This document shows, piece by piece, positions 18,143-27,009 of a stretch of 64,000 bases of DNA. Source of the stretch: an uncultured Lachnospiraceae bacterium (GTDB lineage: Bacteria; Bacillota; Clostridia; Lachnospirales; Lachnospiraceae); NCBI GenBank assembly GCA_944383265.1, contig CALWOX010000009.1, positions 1 through 64,000 of the forward strand. Reading direction: 5' to 3'. The translations under genes and the position numbers were made by a program. Numbering within the stretch: position 1 is the stretch's first letter; each line of letters starts with the position of its first letter. Under the pieces are notes generated by a model. The model was not told where the DNA came from, ran no database searches, and saw nothing but the letters and a program-made list of their open reading frames with translations.

Positions 18143-19000
18143 ATGTTGCCTTCAGATTTTTGGGGAAGAATAGTATTTATACTTGAGGAGTACGGAAGCT
18201 CCTTCTTAAGAGGAATAGGGACCACGATGCTTATAGCAGTGGTATCCACAGCCATAGGCTGTATCATAGGCTTTGCCGTGGGAATAGTTCAGACCATTCC
18301 CTGTGACAAGGAGGAAAATCCCGTAAAGTGGGGCTTGCTTTCGGTCATAAAGTTTATACTTACAGCTTATGTGGAGATATTCAGAGGAACTCCCATGATG
18401 GTTCAGGCCATGTTCATATATTATGGAACAGCGATGGTGTTTAACATAAACATGGGCATGTGGACTGCCGCATTCTTCATAGTTTCCATAAACACAGGAG
18501 CATACATGGCTGAGACCGTCAGAGGCGGAATCCTTTCAATAGATCCGGGACAGACAGAGGGAGCCATGGCCATAGGAATGAACCATTTTCAGACTATGAT
18601 AAATGTAATACTTCCTCAGGCTTTGAGAAATATTATGCCCCAGATAGGCAACAACCTCATAATAAATATCAAGGACACCTCAGTCCTTTCCGTAATAGGA
18701 GTAATGGAGCTCTTCTACACCACAAAGGGAATAGCGGGAGCCTACTACACCTACTTTGAGGCCTTCAGCATCGCCATGGTATTCTACTTTATCATGACCT
18801 TCATCTGCTCGAGGATATTAAGAGTACTGGAGTCAAGGATGGACGGCCCCGACAACTATGAGCTGGTTCAGACAGACGCCCTTGTTTTGGGAGAGGGAAT
18901 GCACAGATACAACCCCAAGGACAAAAACGTATCCACAAACGGAGATTACAGAGCTCAGAGGGCAGGAAACTTCAATGAGAATCAGAGGGAGGGCATGTAA
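18143..19000 (+). CDS. Amino-acid ABC transporter permease
   Basis: A 285-residue HisM/GlnP-type permease with about five membrane segments (residues 18-235). The EAA-like coupling loop is seen as ETVRGGILSIDPGQTEGAMAIG. The tail of about 40 residues after the last helix is longer than usual and hydrophilic. It forms the membrane pore of the riboswitch-controlled importer; the start follows AAGGGGAAAATAAG and the stop abuts the ATPase start. Confidence 0.94.
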   Translation: MLPSDFWGRIVFILEEYGSSFLRGIGTTMLIAVVSTAIGCIIGFAVGIVQTIPCDKEENPVKWGLLSVIKFILTAYVEIFRGTPMMVQAMFIYYGTAMVFNINMGMWTAAFFIVSINTGAYMAETVRGGILSIDPGQTEGAMAIGMNHFQTMINVILPQALRNIMPQIGNNLIINIKDTSVLSVIGVMELFYTTKGIAGAYYTYFEAFSIAMVFYFIMTFICSRILRVLESRMDGPDNYELVQTDALVLGEGMHRYNPKDKNVSTNGDYRAQRAGNFNENQREGM

Positions 19001-19741
19001 ATGGACAACAATATAATTAAGGTAAGCCACCTCCAAAAATTCTTCGGAAAGAATCAGGTCTTAAAGGACGTGGATTTTAATGTAAATGAGGGTGACGTAA
19101 CCACCATAATAGGAGCGTCAGGTTCAGGCAAGTCCACACTTTTAAGATGCATCAATCTCCTTGAAAAGCCCTCAGGCGGAGAGATATTGTTCCACGGAAA
19201 GCCCATAACCGGTAAGGGCTTTGACCCTTGCTCCTACAGGGCAAAGGTCGGAATGTGCTTCCAGAGCTTCAATCTTTTCAACAACATGACAGTTATTGAA
19301 AACTGTATGGTAGGCCCTGTAAAGGTGCTTAAAAGACCGAAGGCGGAGGCTGAGGAGAAGGCCCTCTTTTATCTGAAAAAGGTTGGTATGGATCCATATA
19401 TAAAAGCAAAGCCCAGACAGCTTTCCGGAGGTCAGAAGCAGAGGGTAGCCATAGCGAGAGCCCTTGCCATGGAGCCCGAGGTATTGCTCTTTGACGAGCC
19501 TACATCAGCCCTTGACCCTCAGATGGTTGGAGAAGTACTCTCCGTAATGAGACAGCTTGCAAAGGAAGGACTCACTATGATAATCGTTACTCATGAGATG
19601 GCCTTTGCAAGGGACGTGTCCACTCATGTGGTATATATGGCGGACGGAGTAATATGCGAGGAGGGAAGCCCCGAGAAGATATTCGAGCATCCTGAAAATG
19701 AGAGGACGGCAGAGTTCTTAAAGAGATTTAACGAGAGATAG
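19001..19741 (+). CDS. Amino-acid ABC transporter ATPase
   Basis: A 246-residue GlnQ/HisP-type ATPase with Walker [10 protein letters not shown] (about 38-46), signature [15 protein letters not shown], Walker [14 protein letters not shown] and H-loop VTHEMAFA. It energises the importer encoded with it; start codon directly follows the permease stop. The operon ends at the terminator 19749-19803. Confidence 0.96.
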   Translation: MDNNIIKVSHLQKFFGKNQVLKDVDFNVNEGDVTTIIGASGSGKSTLLRCINLLEKPSGGEILFHGKPITGKGFDPCSYRAKVGMCFQSFNLFNNMTVIENCMVGPVKVLKRPKAEAEEKALFYLKKVGMDPYIKAKPRQLSGGQKQRVAIARALAMEPEVLLFDEPTSALDPQMVGEVLSVMRQLAKEGLTMIIVTHEMAFARDVSTHVVYMADGVICEEGSPEKIFEHPENERTAEFLKRFNER

Positions 19742-19748
19742 ATATAGT

Positions 19749-19803
19749 AAAGCTTTTGCTTATCAGGCAGGAAAGATTCGGTCGGGTAGGCAAAAGCTTT
19801 TTG
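19749..19803 (+). terminator. Terminator of the lysine-type ABC operon
   Basis: AAAGCTTTTGC (19749-19759) pairs perfectly with GCAAAAGCTTT (19790-19800), followed by TTG. The loop is about 30 bases. Confidence 0.75.
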
Positions 19804-19856
19804 AAAATTACAGAGATACAGCGAGGGAATAAAAGGAATATACAGATAGTGGATTT

Positions 19857-20327
19857 ATGGAAATAACAGAGCTGAGAGACAATAAAAAGCAATATCTTGA
19901 GCTTTTGCTCCTTGCGGACGAGCAGGAGGATATGATAGACAGGTACCTGGAAAAGGGAAAAATGTATATCCTGACAGAGGAGAACGCAGTAAAGGCGGAA
20001 TGTGTCGTCACGGATGAGGGCGGCGGCGTGCTTGAAATAAAAAATATTGCGGTAAAGCCCGAGTTTCAGGGGAAGGGCTACGGAAAGGCTATGATAAGTT
20101 TCATAGAAGAAAAGTATCGTGAAAACTTTTCCATATTGCAGGCAGGCACCGGAGACAGTCCCCTTACTATCCCCTTTTATGAGAACTGCGGATTTTCACG
20201 TTCTCACATTATAAAGGATTTTTTTGTTGATAATTATGAAAAACCGATATTCGAATGTGGAGTCAGGCTTAGGGATATGGTTTATCTGAGGAAGAAACTT
20301 AGAGTAGAGATTCATTCGGTTGAATAA
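19857..20327 (+). CDS. GNAT-family N-acetyltransferase
   Basis: A 156-residue acetyl-CoA-dependent acyltransferase. The acetyl-CoA loop is VKPEFQGKGYGKAMISFIEEK (around 65-85) and the late FYENCGF motif (about 102-108) is normal. Substrate unknown. The ribosome site is weak (AAGGAA, distant). Its last codons are included in a 23-base tandem duplication that runs into the spacer. Confidence 0.85.
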   Translation: MEITELRDNKKQYLELLLLADEQEDMIDRYLEKGKMYILTEENAVKAECVVTDEGGGVLEIKNIAVKPEFQGKGYGKAMISFIEEKYRENFSILQAGTGDSPLTIPFYENCGFSRSHIIKDFFVDNYEKPIFECGVRLRDMVYLRKKLRVEIHSVE

Positions 20328-20358
20328 TAAATAAATAGTCGGTTGAATAATAAATAAA
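20317..20358 (+). repeat. 23-base duplication at the end of the acetyltransferase gene
   Basis: CGGTTGAATAATAAATAAA occurs at 20317-20335 and again at 20340-20358 (period 23). The first copy includes the stop codon. Confidence 0.9.
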
Positions 20359-20364
20359 AGCGGA

Positions 20365-20393
20365 TTGTGGATAAGTATAAAATATCTTATAAT
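20365..20393 (+). promoter_or_regulatory. Promoter of the Rpn-type nuclease gene
   Basis: TTGTGG (20365-20370), 17-base spacer, TATAAT (20388-20393), about 39 bases before the start codon. Confidence 0.7.
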
Positions 20394-20431
20394 TATAATG
20401 TTATCAAAATTAAATATGAAAGGGCATCGGA

Positions 20432-21238
20432 GTGGACATCAGGTTTAACGAGAAATGGGAAAACATAGGACTTGCAAACGATTTTCTTTTCGGAAAGGTA
20501 ATGAGCAATCCTAAATTGTGCAAGAAATTATTGGAACTTATAATCCCGGAAATGAGGATAGAAAGGATCGAATATCCCGAACTTCAAAAGAGTATAAAGG
20601 AAGATGCGGATGCAAGGAGCGTAAGGCTTGACGTGTATGTGAAGGACGATAAAGAAACAGTTTATAACATAGAAATGCAGACCACATCCGCAGGTGAACT
20701 TCCGAAGAGAAGCAGATATTATCAGGGGATGATAGACCTGCAGCTTTTGGATAAGAATGAATCCTACAAGAAGCTGAATAAAAGCTATATTATTTTTATA
20801 TGCATGAACGATATATTCGGATACGGGAGGCATAAATACACATTTGAGAATCAATGTAAAGAAGAAAGAAATCTTCTGCTTGGAGATGAAACAACAAAGA
20901 TATTTCTTAATGCCAACGGAATAAAGAATGATGTAGGACCAAAGCTGAAAGCGGTGCTTGACTATATAGCAGGAAGAGAAAATGACGACAGCTTTGTCCT
21001 CGAACTTAAAAGAGCTGTGACGGAAGCCAAAAGGAACAGGGAATGGAGGCGAGAATATATGACGCTTTTTATGAGAGATCAGGAAAATATAGAATTGGGA
21101 ATGAAAAAAGGGATGGATATTGGCATTAAGGGAATGGTTTCAGCTCTGAGAAAGCTCAAGCAGTCTGATGATATTATTTTGCAGAATATTAAAGACGAGT
21201 ATGGGCTTAATGAAGAGGAGGCTAAAAAGTATCTGTAG
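20432..21238 (+). CDS. Rpn/PD-(D/E)XK nuclease family protein (transposase-like)
   Basis: A 268-residue protein of the PDDEXK_2 family (PF12784), related to recombination-promoting nucleases RpnA-E. The nuclease core shows NDFLFGKVM at the start, the acidic residue in RLDVYV (about 70) and the E-x-Q pair in NIEMQ (about 84). C-terminally come a charged helical region and an LNEEEAKKYL end typical of the group. These proteins cleave DNA and promote recA-independent recombination, and some take part in phage defence. The GTG start at 20432 has only a poor site (GAAAGGG, ten bases away). It stands alone with its own promoter and no inverted repeats, so it is not an insertion sequence. Confidence 0.85.
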   Translation: MDIRFNEKWENIGLANDFLFGKVMSNPKLCKKLLELIIPEMRIERIEYPELQKSIKEDADARSVRLDVYVKDDKETVYNIEMQTTSAGELPKRSRYYQGMIDLQLLDKNESYKKLNKSYIIFICMNDIFGYGRHKYTFENQCKEERNLLLGDETTKIFLNANGIKNDVGPKLKAVLDYIAGRENDDSFVLELKRAVTEAKRNREWRREYMTLFMRDQENIELGMKKGMDIGIKGMVSALRKLKQSDDIILQNIKDEYGLNEEEAKKYL

Positions 21239-21341
21239 GAGGGATCCGAATTCGATACAGTGATCAAAAATAAAGCAAAAACTGAGGTATTTGCAAAAAA
21301 TTACATACCAAAGAAGATTATATATAGAAGGAAGAAAAAAT

Positions 21342-22496
21342 ATGACAGTTTATTTTGATAATGCCGCCACCACCCGTGTTGCCCCTGAGGTCACGGAGCT
21401 TATGGTAAAAATAATGGATGAGGACTACGGCAATCCCTCCTCAAAGCATGTAATGGGAATGAGAGCCGAAAACTATATAAAAGAGGCGAAGGAGAGAATA
21501 GCCTCAAGCCTTAAGGTAAAACCCTCGGAGATAATATTTACCTCGGGCGGTACCGAGTCCGACAACATGGCCCTTATAGGCACGGCCATGGCAAGAAAAA
21601 AGAGAGGAAAGCATATCATAAGCTGCAATATAGAGCACGCCGCGATATATAAGACTCTCGAATTCCTTGAGAAAAACGGCTTTGAGATAAGCTTTATAAG
21701 CGTTGATAAGGACGGACATATAGACCTTGAGGAGCTTAAAAGGACGGTGAGGCCCGACACCATACTTGTGTCTGTAATGTATGTGAACAACGAGATAGGA
21801 GCTATAGAGCCCATCGCCGAGGCGTCAAGGATAGTAAAGAGCATTAATCCCGACTGTTATTTCCATACAGATGCGATACAGGCCTACGGAAAGCTCAACA
21901 TCAGGCCCAAGAGCGAGGGCATAGATATGCTCTCTGTAAGCGGACATAAGATACACGGCCCCAAGGGCGTAGGCTTCATATATATTAATGAAAAGATAAG
22001 GATAGAGCCTGTGATCTTCGGAGGAGGACAGCAGAAGGACATGCGATCAGGCACGGAGAACGTTCCCGGAATAGCGGGGCTGGGGCTTGCGGCAGAGCTT
22101 TATTATAGGAATCATGAGAAATATACAGAAAAGCTCCTTGCGGTAAAAAACAGGCTTATGGACAGGCTCGAAAAGATAGAGGGAGTTACCTTAAATTCGG
22201 GAAAAGGGGAGGAGAGCGCTCCCCAGATAGTCAGTGCATCCTTTGAAGGAGTAAGGGCTGAGGTGCTTCTCCATGCTCTCGAGGAAAAAGGAGTCTATGT
22301 ATCTTCGGGTTCCGCATGCTCCTCAAATCACCCTGCAATATCGGGAACACTTAAGGCTATAGGAGTAAAGAAGGAGCTTTTGGACAGCACCCTCAGATTT
22401 TCCTTCGGAATATTCAACGAGCCCTTAGAGGCGGATTACTGTGCTGACTGCATAGAAGAGCTGCTTCCTGTATTGAGACGTTATACAAGAAGGTAA
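21342..22496 (+). CDS. iscS: Cysteine desulfurase (NifS/IscS class)
   Basis: A 384-residue PLP enzyme that takes sulfur from cysteine and holds it as a persulfide. PLP lysine is K203 in SVSGHKIHGPKG, and the persulfide cysteine is C326 in SSGSACSSNHP. The ATG at 21342 follows AAGGAAG and starts the canonical TVYFDNAATT; the longer open frame upstream is not used. The next gene is thiI, so its sulfur probably goes to 4-thiouridine in tRNA, as with NifZ-ThiI of Bacillus. Confidence 0.94.
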   Translation: MTVYFDNAATTRVAPEVTELMVKIMDEDYGNPSSKHVMGMRAENYIKEAKERIASSLKVKPSEIIFTSGGTESDNMALIGTAMARKKRGKHIISCNIEHAAIYKTLEFLEKNGFEISFISVDKDGHIDLEELKRTVRPDTILVSVMYVNNEIGAIEPIAEASRIVKSINPDCYFHTDAIQAYGKLNIRPKSEGIDMLSVSGHKIHGPKGVGFIYINEKIRIEPVIFGGGQQKDMRSGTENVPGIAGLGLAAELYYRNHEKYTEKLLAVKNRLMDRLEKIEGVTLNSGKGEESAPQIVSASFEGVRAEVLLHALEEKGVYVSSGSACSSNHPAISGTLKAIGVKKELLDSTLRFSFGIFNEPLEADYCADCIEELLPVLRRYTRR

Positions 22497-22558
22497 TGCA
22501 AATATAATTGTATAAAGCTATTATAAATAAAGGCTTTATTTAATAGGATAAAAACAAA

Positions 22559-22587
22559 TTGACATTTTAAGGCTATAAGCATATAGT
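22559..22587 (+). promoter_or_regulatory. Promoter of thiI
   Basis: TTGACA (22559-22564), 17-base spacer, TATAGT (22582-22587). It would allow thiI to be transcribed apart from the desulfurase. A weak hairpin ATAAAGC/GCTTTAT at 22511-22542 may end the upstream message. Confidence 0.75.
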
Positions 22588-22620
22588 TATACAATGCGAA
22601 AAAATTTCGAGAGGGATGCT

Positions 22621-23802
22621 ATGCGTTATCACAGCTTTTTAGTAAAGTATGCCGAGATAGGCACAAAGGGAAAGAACAGATATATATTTGAGGACGCCCT
22701 CATCCGCCAGATAAAGCTGCATCTTAAAAAGGTGGAGGGCGAGTTTGCCGTAGTCAAGGAGCAGGGAAGGATATATGTAAACGCCAAGTCCGACTATGAC
22801 TATGACGAGGTTATCGGAGCCTTAAAGAAGGTTTTCGGGATAGTGGGCATATGCCCCATGACTCAGCTTGCGGACGAAGGCTATGAGAAGCTGAGAAAAG
22901 AGATAGTAAAATTCATAGATGAGGAGTATCCTGACAAGCATTTTACCTTCAAGGTAAGGGCAAAGAGGACGAACAAGCACTATCCCGTGACCTCCGATGA
23001 GATAAACGCCGATGTAGGATATGATATACTTACGGCGTTTCCCGAGACAAAGGTGGATGTGCGTAATCCCGAGGTCATGATACATATTGAGGTGAGACAG
23101 CAGATAAATGTCTACTCCAAGGTCATAAAGGGAGCAGGCGGAATGCCCATAGGTACCAACGGAAAGGCGATGCTTCTCCTTTCGGGAGGCATAGACAGCC
23201 CCGTGGCAGGCTACATGATAGCAAAGCGCGGAGTTATGATAGAGGCGGTTTATTTCCATGCGCCGCCCTATACCTCGGAAAGGGCAAAGCAGAAGGTCGT
23301 CGATCTTGCAAAGATAGTTGCGGGATACGCAGGCCCCATAAAGCTCCATGTCATAAACTTCACGGAGATACAGCTTTACATATATGAGCAGTGTCCTCAT
23401 GATGAGCTTACCATTATAATGAGAAGATATATGATGAGGATAGCGGAGAGGATAGCGGAGGAGACAGGCTGCATAGGCCTCATAACAGGAGAGTCCATAG
23501 GGCAGGTGGCTTCTCAGACCATGTTCTCCCTTCAGGTCACAAACGAGGTGTGCAATCTCCCTGTATACAGGCCTGTGATAGGCTTCGACAAGCAGGAGAT
23601 AATTGATCTCTCAGAGGAGATAGGGACCTTCGAGACCAGCATCCTCCCCTACGAGGACTGCTGCACTATATTTGTGGCAAAGCACCCTGTCACAAAGCCT
23701 AATATAAATGTTATAAAGAAGTCTGAGACAAAGCTTTCCGAAAAGATAGACGAGATGGTGGAGACAGCCATAAGAACAAGAGAAGAAATAATCTGCCATT
23801 AG
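22621..23802 (+). CDS. thiI: tRNA 4-thiouridine synthase
   Basis: A 393-residue protein with ferredoxin-like and THUMP domains (about 1-165) and a PP-loop ATPase with SGGIDS at 188-193. It adenylates U8 of tRNA and inserts sulfur. The rhodanese domain of the E. coli enzyme is absent, the normal Gram-positive form; sulfur then comes directly from the neighbouring desulfurase. The ATG at 22621 follows GAGGG (22611-22615); a small frame extension upstream is not used. Confidence 0.95.
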   Translation: MRYHSFLVKYAEIGTKGKNRYIFEDALIRQIKLHLKKVEGEFAVVKEQGRIYVNAKSDYDYDEVIGALKKVFGIVGICPMTQLADEGYEKLRKEIVKFIDEEYPDKHFTFKVRAKRTNKHYPVTSDEINADVGYDILTAFPETKVDVRNPEVMIHIEVRQQINVYSKVIKGAGGMPIGTNGKAMLLLSGGIDSPVAGYMIAKRGVMIEAVYFHAPPYTSERAKQKVVDLAKIVAGYAGPIKLHVINFTEIQLYIYEQCPHDELTIIMRRYMMRIAERIAEETGCIGLITGESIGQVASQTMFSLQVTNEVCNLPVYRPVIGFDKQEIIDLSEEIGTFETSILPYEDCCTIFVAKHPVTKPNINVIKKSETKLSEKIDEMVETAIRTREEIICH

Positions 23803-23818
23803 TCATAAGCATAAAAAG

Positions 23819-23866
23819 ACATACCCTGCAAGACATATATTAATATATCCGGAAGGGTATGTTTTT
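23819..23866. terminator. Terminator between thiI and the HPr-like gene
   Basis: ACATACCC (23819-23826) pairs with GGGTATGT (23855-23862), followed by a T run. An inner palindrome ATATATTAATATAT extends the structure. It lies between convergent genes. Confidence 0.75.
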
Positions 23867-23962
23867 GATTTAGCTGATATCGGATTTTAATTTAAATTTT
23901 AATAATATTACATTAAAACCTGAAAATATAGTTTTATATTGTAATTTTAAATCGAAACCGAA

Positions 23963-24199
23963 TTATTCCTCTATAATATAGGGCTTTAAAGTATTGAGTA
24001 TATCATCAAGATTATTGTCGGCATGTATGTTTAATGTGATGGGCTTTGAAAGATCAAGGGAGAATATACCCATTATAGACTTTGCGTCTATGATGTATCT
24101 TCCTGATACAAGGTCAAAATCCACGTCATACCTGTTCAAGTCATTAACAAATGACTTTACTTTATCGATAGTATTTAACGAAATACGAACTTCCTTCAT
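23963..24199 (-). CDS. HPr-family protein lacking the catalytic histidine (Crh-like)
   Basis: A 78-residue protein with the HPr fold. In place of the GLHARPA segment that carries the phosphorylatable histidine of sugar phosphotransferase HPr, the sequence has SLNTIDKVKSF with no histidine. The second regulatory site is kept as DAKSIMGIFSLDL, with S41 matching the HPr kinase target. It cannot relay phosphate to sugars but could act as a signal protein after serine phosphorylation, as Crh does in Bacillus. The ATG at 24199 lies 11 bases after GGAGG. It has its own promoter and runs opposite to mtaB. Confidence 0.85.
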   Translation of the reverse strand: MKEVRISLNTIDKVKSFVNDLNRYDVDFDLVSGRYIIDAKSIMGIFSLDLSKPITLNIHADNNLDDILNTLKPYIIEE

Positions 24200-24242
24200 A
24201 ATAAAAGCAACCTCCTGAATTCTATGTTTCTTTATAGAATAA

Positions 24243-24270
24243 ATTCTACCATGAAGCGCCCTAAAGTCAA
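24243..24270 (-). promoter_or_regulatory. Promoter of the HPr-like gene
   Basis: Minus strand TTGACT (24270-24265), 16-base spacer, TAGAAT (24248-24243) with extended TGG. A six-base stem TTCTAT/ATAGAA (24220-24239) falls at the very 5' end of the message, just before the ribosome site. Confidence 0.7.
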
Positions 24271-24299
24271 GCAATTACAAGTAAAACGGGAGTAAAAAA

Positions 24300-25712
24300 A
24301 TGACATTTGCTATACACAATTTGGGATGTAAAGTTAATACCTATGAAACTGATGCAATGATATGCAGTCTTAAGGAAGCGGGCTTTGAGGAAAGAGCCTT
24401 TGACGAGACGGCTGATATTTATATCATCAATACCTGTACAGTCACAAATGTGGCGGATAAAAAGTCCAGGCAGATGCTCCACAGGGCGAGAAAGATGAAT
24501 GAAAAAGCGATAGTGGTAGCTGTGGGTTGCTATGTGGACGCGGCCTTAAGAAATAAAGAGATGAGCGCCCTTCTTTCCGATTCGTCTGTTGATATTTTCC
24601 TTCCTAATAAAGATAAGGGAAGGATAGTTGAGAAAATCAGAGAGTTCATGGAGAACAGAGATAAAACTGCAGAAAACTCGGATAAATCCGAAAAGTCCGA
24701 GCCGTCGCCCTTCGGCTGCAAGGAAGAAGCTTTCTCCATGAATGTGACGGAGATCGTAAATCATACCAGGGCATTCATAAAGGTTCAGGACGGCTGCAAC
24801 CAGTTTTGCTCATACTGCATAATACCATATGCAAGGGGCAGGATAGTTTCAAGGCCCATAGAAGAATGCGTAAGAGAGATAAGAGGGCTTGCCGAAAAGG
24901 GAGTGAGGGAGGTGGTGCTTACAGGCATACACCTGAGCTCCTACGGAAAGGACTGGCTGCCTGAGGGCGGAAAGGGTCCCGTAAGCGACGATGATTTCAA
25001 GGACAGGATATACCTTCTCGAGCTCATAAAGGCGATCCATGAAATCGAAGGGATAGAGCGCATAAGAATAGGCTCTCTGGAGCCCCACATAGTGACGGAG
25101 ACTTTTGCGAGAGAACTCGCAGGGCTAAAAAAATTCTGTCCTCATTTCCATCTCTCTTTACAAAGCGGTTCAGATACTGTCCTTAAGCGCATGAACAGAC
25201 ATTACACCGCTGAGGACTACATGCGGAGATGTGAGATATTAAGGAAATATTTTGAGCATCCCGCCATAACCACGGACGTTATCGTGGGATTTCCGGGAGA
25301 GACAGAGGAGGAATTTAAGGAGAGCCTGGAGTTTGCCCGCAAGGTAAGATTCTACGAAATGCATGTGTTTAAGTACTCAAGGAGAGCGGGAACTCTTGCC
25401 GACAGGATGGAGGGACAGCTTACGGAGGCTTTAAAGTCCGAAAGGAGCGAGGAACTCATAAAGCTCTCAGAGGAGATGTCCGACGAGTTCAGAAGATACT
25501 ACTTGGGAAGAGATCTTGAGATGCTACCCGAGGAGATAATAGAGGCGGAGGACTGCAACGGTGTGAAAAAGCGCTATGTCACAGGCTATACGAAGGAATA
25601 TGTAAGGACTGTGAAGGAGGCGGAGACTTTTGAGAAAGGAGCTGTTATAAGGGGAAAAGCGTCAGATATTTGTAAGGAAAAAGCTATTTACGAAAGTATC
25701 CTTTTGCGTTAG
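24300..25712 (+). CDS. mtaB: tRNA t6A37 methylthiotransferase
   Basis: A 470-residue radical-SAM enzyme that adds a methylthio group to t6A37 of ANN-decoding tRNAs. The N-terminal MTTase domain has three conserved cysteines (LGCKVN, NTCTVT, VGCYVD). The radical-SAM motif is CNQFCSYC (about 165-172). A C-terminal TRAM-like domain ends the protein. Length is a little above usual because of an acidic linker near 115-145. The gene heads a run towards ireB. Confidence 0.94.
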   Translation: MTFAIHNLGCKVNTYETDAMICSLKEAGFEERAFDETADIYIINTCTVTNVADKKSRQMLHRARKMNEKAIVVAVGCYVDAALRNKEMSALLSDSSVDIFLPNKDKGRIVEKIREFMENRDKTAENSDKSEKSEPSPFGCKEEAFSMNVTEIVNHTRAFIKVQDGCNQFCSYCIIPYARGRIVSRPIEECVREIRGLAEKGVREVVLTGIHLSSYGKDWLPEGGKGPVSDDDFKDRIYLLELIKAIHEIEGIERIRIGSLEPHIVTETFARELAGLKKFCPHFHLSLQSGSDTVLKRMNRHYTAEDYMRRCEILRKYFEHPAITTDVIVGFPGETEEEFKESLEFARKVRFYEMHVFKYSRRAGTLADRMEGQLTEALKSERSEELIKLSEEMSDEFRRYYLGRDLEMLPEEIIEAEDCNGVKKRYVTGYTKEYVRTVKEAETFEKGAVIRGKASDICKEKAIYESILLR

Positions 25713-25745
25713 AATAAATTATAGTGATAAAAAGGACGTGATAAG

Positions 25746-26009
25746 ATGAGCGATTTACAGAACACACAGATAATAGGACAGGTAAAGGGAATGAAGCCCG
25801 ACGTCAGCGACGTTTTGAGAGACGTATATTTTGCTCTCGTGGAGAAGGGATATAACCCCATAAACCAGATAGTCGGATACATTATGTCGGGAGACCCCAC
25901 ATATATTACAAGCCATAAGAATGCCAGGAGCCTTATTATGAAGGTTGAGCGTGACGAGATACTGGAGGAGCTTATGGCGTCCTACATCAAATCCGAGCTT
26001 AACGGTTAA
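25746..26009 (+). CDS. ireB: IreB-family regulatory phosphoprotein (UPF0297)
   Basis: An 87-residue cytoplasmic protein of a strictly conserved Firmicutes family. Marks are [29 protein letters not shown] and the downstream RSLI motif. In Enterococcus it is a target of the PASTA kinase IreK and lowers cephalosporin resistance. The order ireB-ruvX-DUF1292 is standard in Clostridia. Confidence 0.95.
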   Translation: MSDLQNTQIIGQVKGMKPDVSDVLRDVYFALVEKGYNPINQIVGYIMSGDPTYITSHKNARSLIMKVERDEILEELMASYIKSELNG

Positions 26010-26026
26010 TGATTATTGTGTTCGAT

Positions 26027-26048
26027 CGGCAGTACTCTCATACTGCCG
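26027..26048 (+). terminator. Hairpin between ireB and ruvX (attenuator or weak terminator)
   Basis: CGGCAGTA / TACTGCCG, an 8-base perfect stem with a 6-base loop, followed by GTTGATTTTG. The T run is broken, so partial termination is more likely than full. Confidence 0.5.
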
Positions 26049-26083
26049 GTTGATTTTGTGACGGCTTTTCTTAAAAAGCATAT

Positions 26084-26542
26084 ATGAGATTACTTGGATT
26101 AGATTACGGAAGCAAGACAGTCGGGGTGGCCCTGACTGATGAGATGGGAATCATTGCGTCTCCATTGGAGACCATAGAGCGTGATATAGAAAGTAAAATA
26201 AGGCCTACACTTAGGCGCATAGAGGAACTCGTACGTCAGTATGAGGTTTCTTTTGTTGTTCTCGGATATCCTGTAAAAATGAGCGGAGAGAGAGGAGAGA
26301 GAGCGATAAAGACGGAGGAATTCAAAACCTTACTTGAAAAGCGCCTTGGAGAAGGCGTGACCGTGTGCCTCTGGGACGAGAGACTGAGCACGGCTGACGC
26401 CAGAGATATCCTTGATGAGAGCGGAGTTAAAAGGAGCGAGCAGAAGAAATATATAGACAAGATCGCCGCTGCTCTCATTCTTGAAGACTTTATGAAAAAC
26501 AGCAAAGATTTCGAACAAAATATAAAAATAAAGCAATATTGA
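26084..26542 (+). CDS. ruvX: Putative pre-16S rRNA nuclease / Holliday junction resolvase-like
   Basis: A 152-residue YqgF-family protein with an RNase H-like fold. The first acidic residue is in LGLDYGSKTVGVAL (D7), the second strand in VVLGYPVKMSGERG, and the last in DERLSTADA. It matures the 5' end of 16S rRNA in E. coli; a role in recombination was proposed earlier. The C-terminal ten residues are AT-rich and merge into the repetitive spacer. Confidence 0.94.
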   Translation: MRLLGLDYGSKTVGVALTDEMGIIASPLETIERDIESKIRPTLRRIEELVRQYEVSFVVLGYPVKMSGERGERAIKTEEFKTLLEKRLGEGVTVCLWDERLSTADARDILDESGVKRSEQKKYIDKIAAALILEDFMKNSKDFEQNIKIKQY

Positions 26543-26544
26543 AC

Positions 26545-26630
26545 AATAAAACTATCATAATAAAATATAAAGCAATAAATTGCGTTATAATAAAATTTAA
26601 ATCGGATAATAAAACGATCACAATAAAATA
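26545..26630 (+). repeat. Degenerate AT-rich 23-base direct repeats
   Basis: AATAAAAC(T/G)ATCA(T/C)AATAAAATA occurs at 26545-26567 and 26608-26630 with two differences, with further AATAAAA pieces between. The tract fills the ruvX-DUF1292 gap. Confidence 0.7.
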
Positions 26631-26652
26631 AATACAGAAAAGGAAATCAAAC

Positions 26653-26919
26653 ATGGAAGAAAAAATAACTATGATAATGGATGACGGCTCCGAGGTGGAG
26701 TTCACAATACTTGAGCAGACAGTTCTGGGAGGTGTGAGCTACATCCTTGTTACGGACGCTCCCGACGATGAGGACGGGGAGTGTTATGTAATGAAGGACG
26801 TATCCACAGAGGAGGATGCTGAGTCCGTATATGAGTCTGTGGACGATGAGAAGGAGCTTGACGCTGTGTTCAAGATCTTTGAGGAGATGCTCAAGGACGA
26901 GATGGACATAGAGAGATAA
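26653..26919 (+). CDS. DUF1292-family protein
   Basis: An 88-residue acidic protein (PF06949). The family pattern is seen in ITMIMDDGSEVEFTILEQTVLGGVSYILV followed by an acidic helix. Function is unknown; it is found next to ruvX or RNase J across Firmicutes. The start follows AAAAGGAAATCAAAC. Cytoplasmic, no membrane segment. Confidence 0.88.
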   Translation: MEEKITMIMDDGSEVEFTILEQTVLGGVSYILVTDAPDDEDGECYVMKDVSTEEDAESVYESVDDEKELDAVFKIFEEMLKDEMDIER

Positions 26920-27009
26920 GGTAAATATATTTTTATATATTTAGTATTATTGGGGTGCGGCAAATGTATATGATACGAACGTGAAAAAAGAACAGGAGGA
27001 AAATATCAG

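Noticed and set aside
20432-21238. Insertion sequence around the Rpn-type gene
   Set aside because: No terminal inverted repeats or target duplication flank it; Rpn-type genes are usually stand-alone.
26923-26942. AT-only palindrome AAATATAT/ATATATTT after the DUF1292 gene
   Set aside because: Weak pairing without a T run; probably AT-rich spacer and not a terminator.
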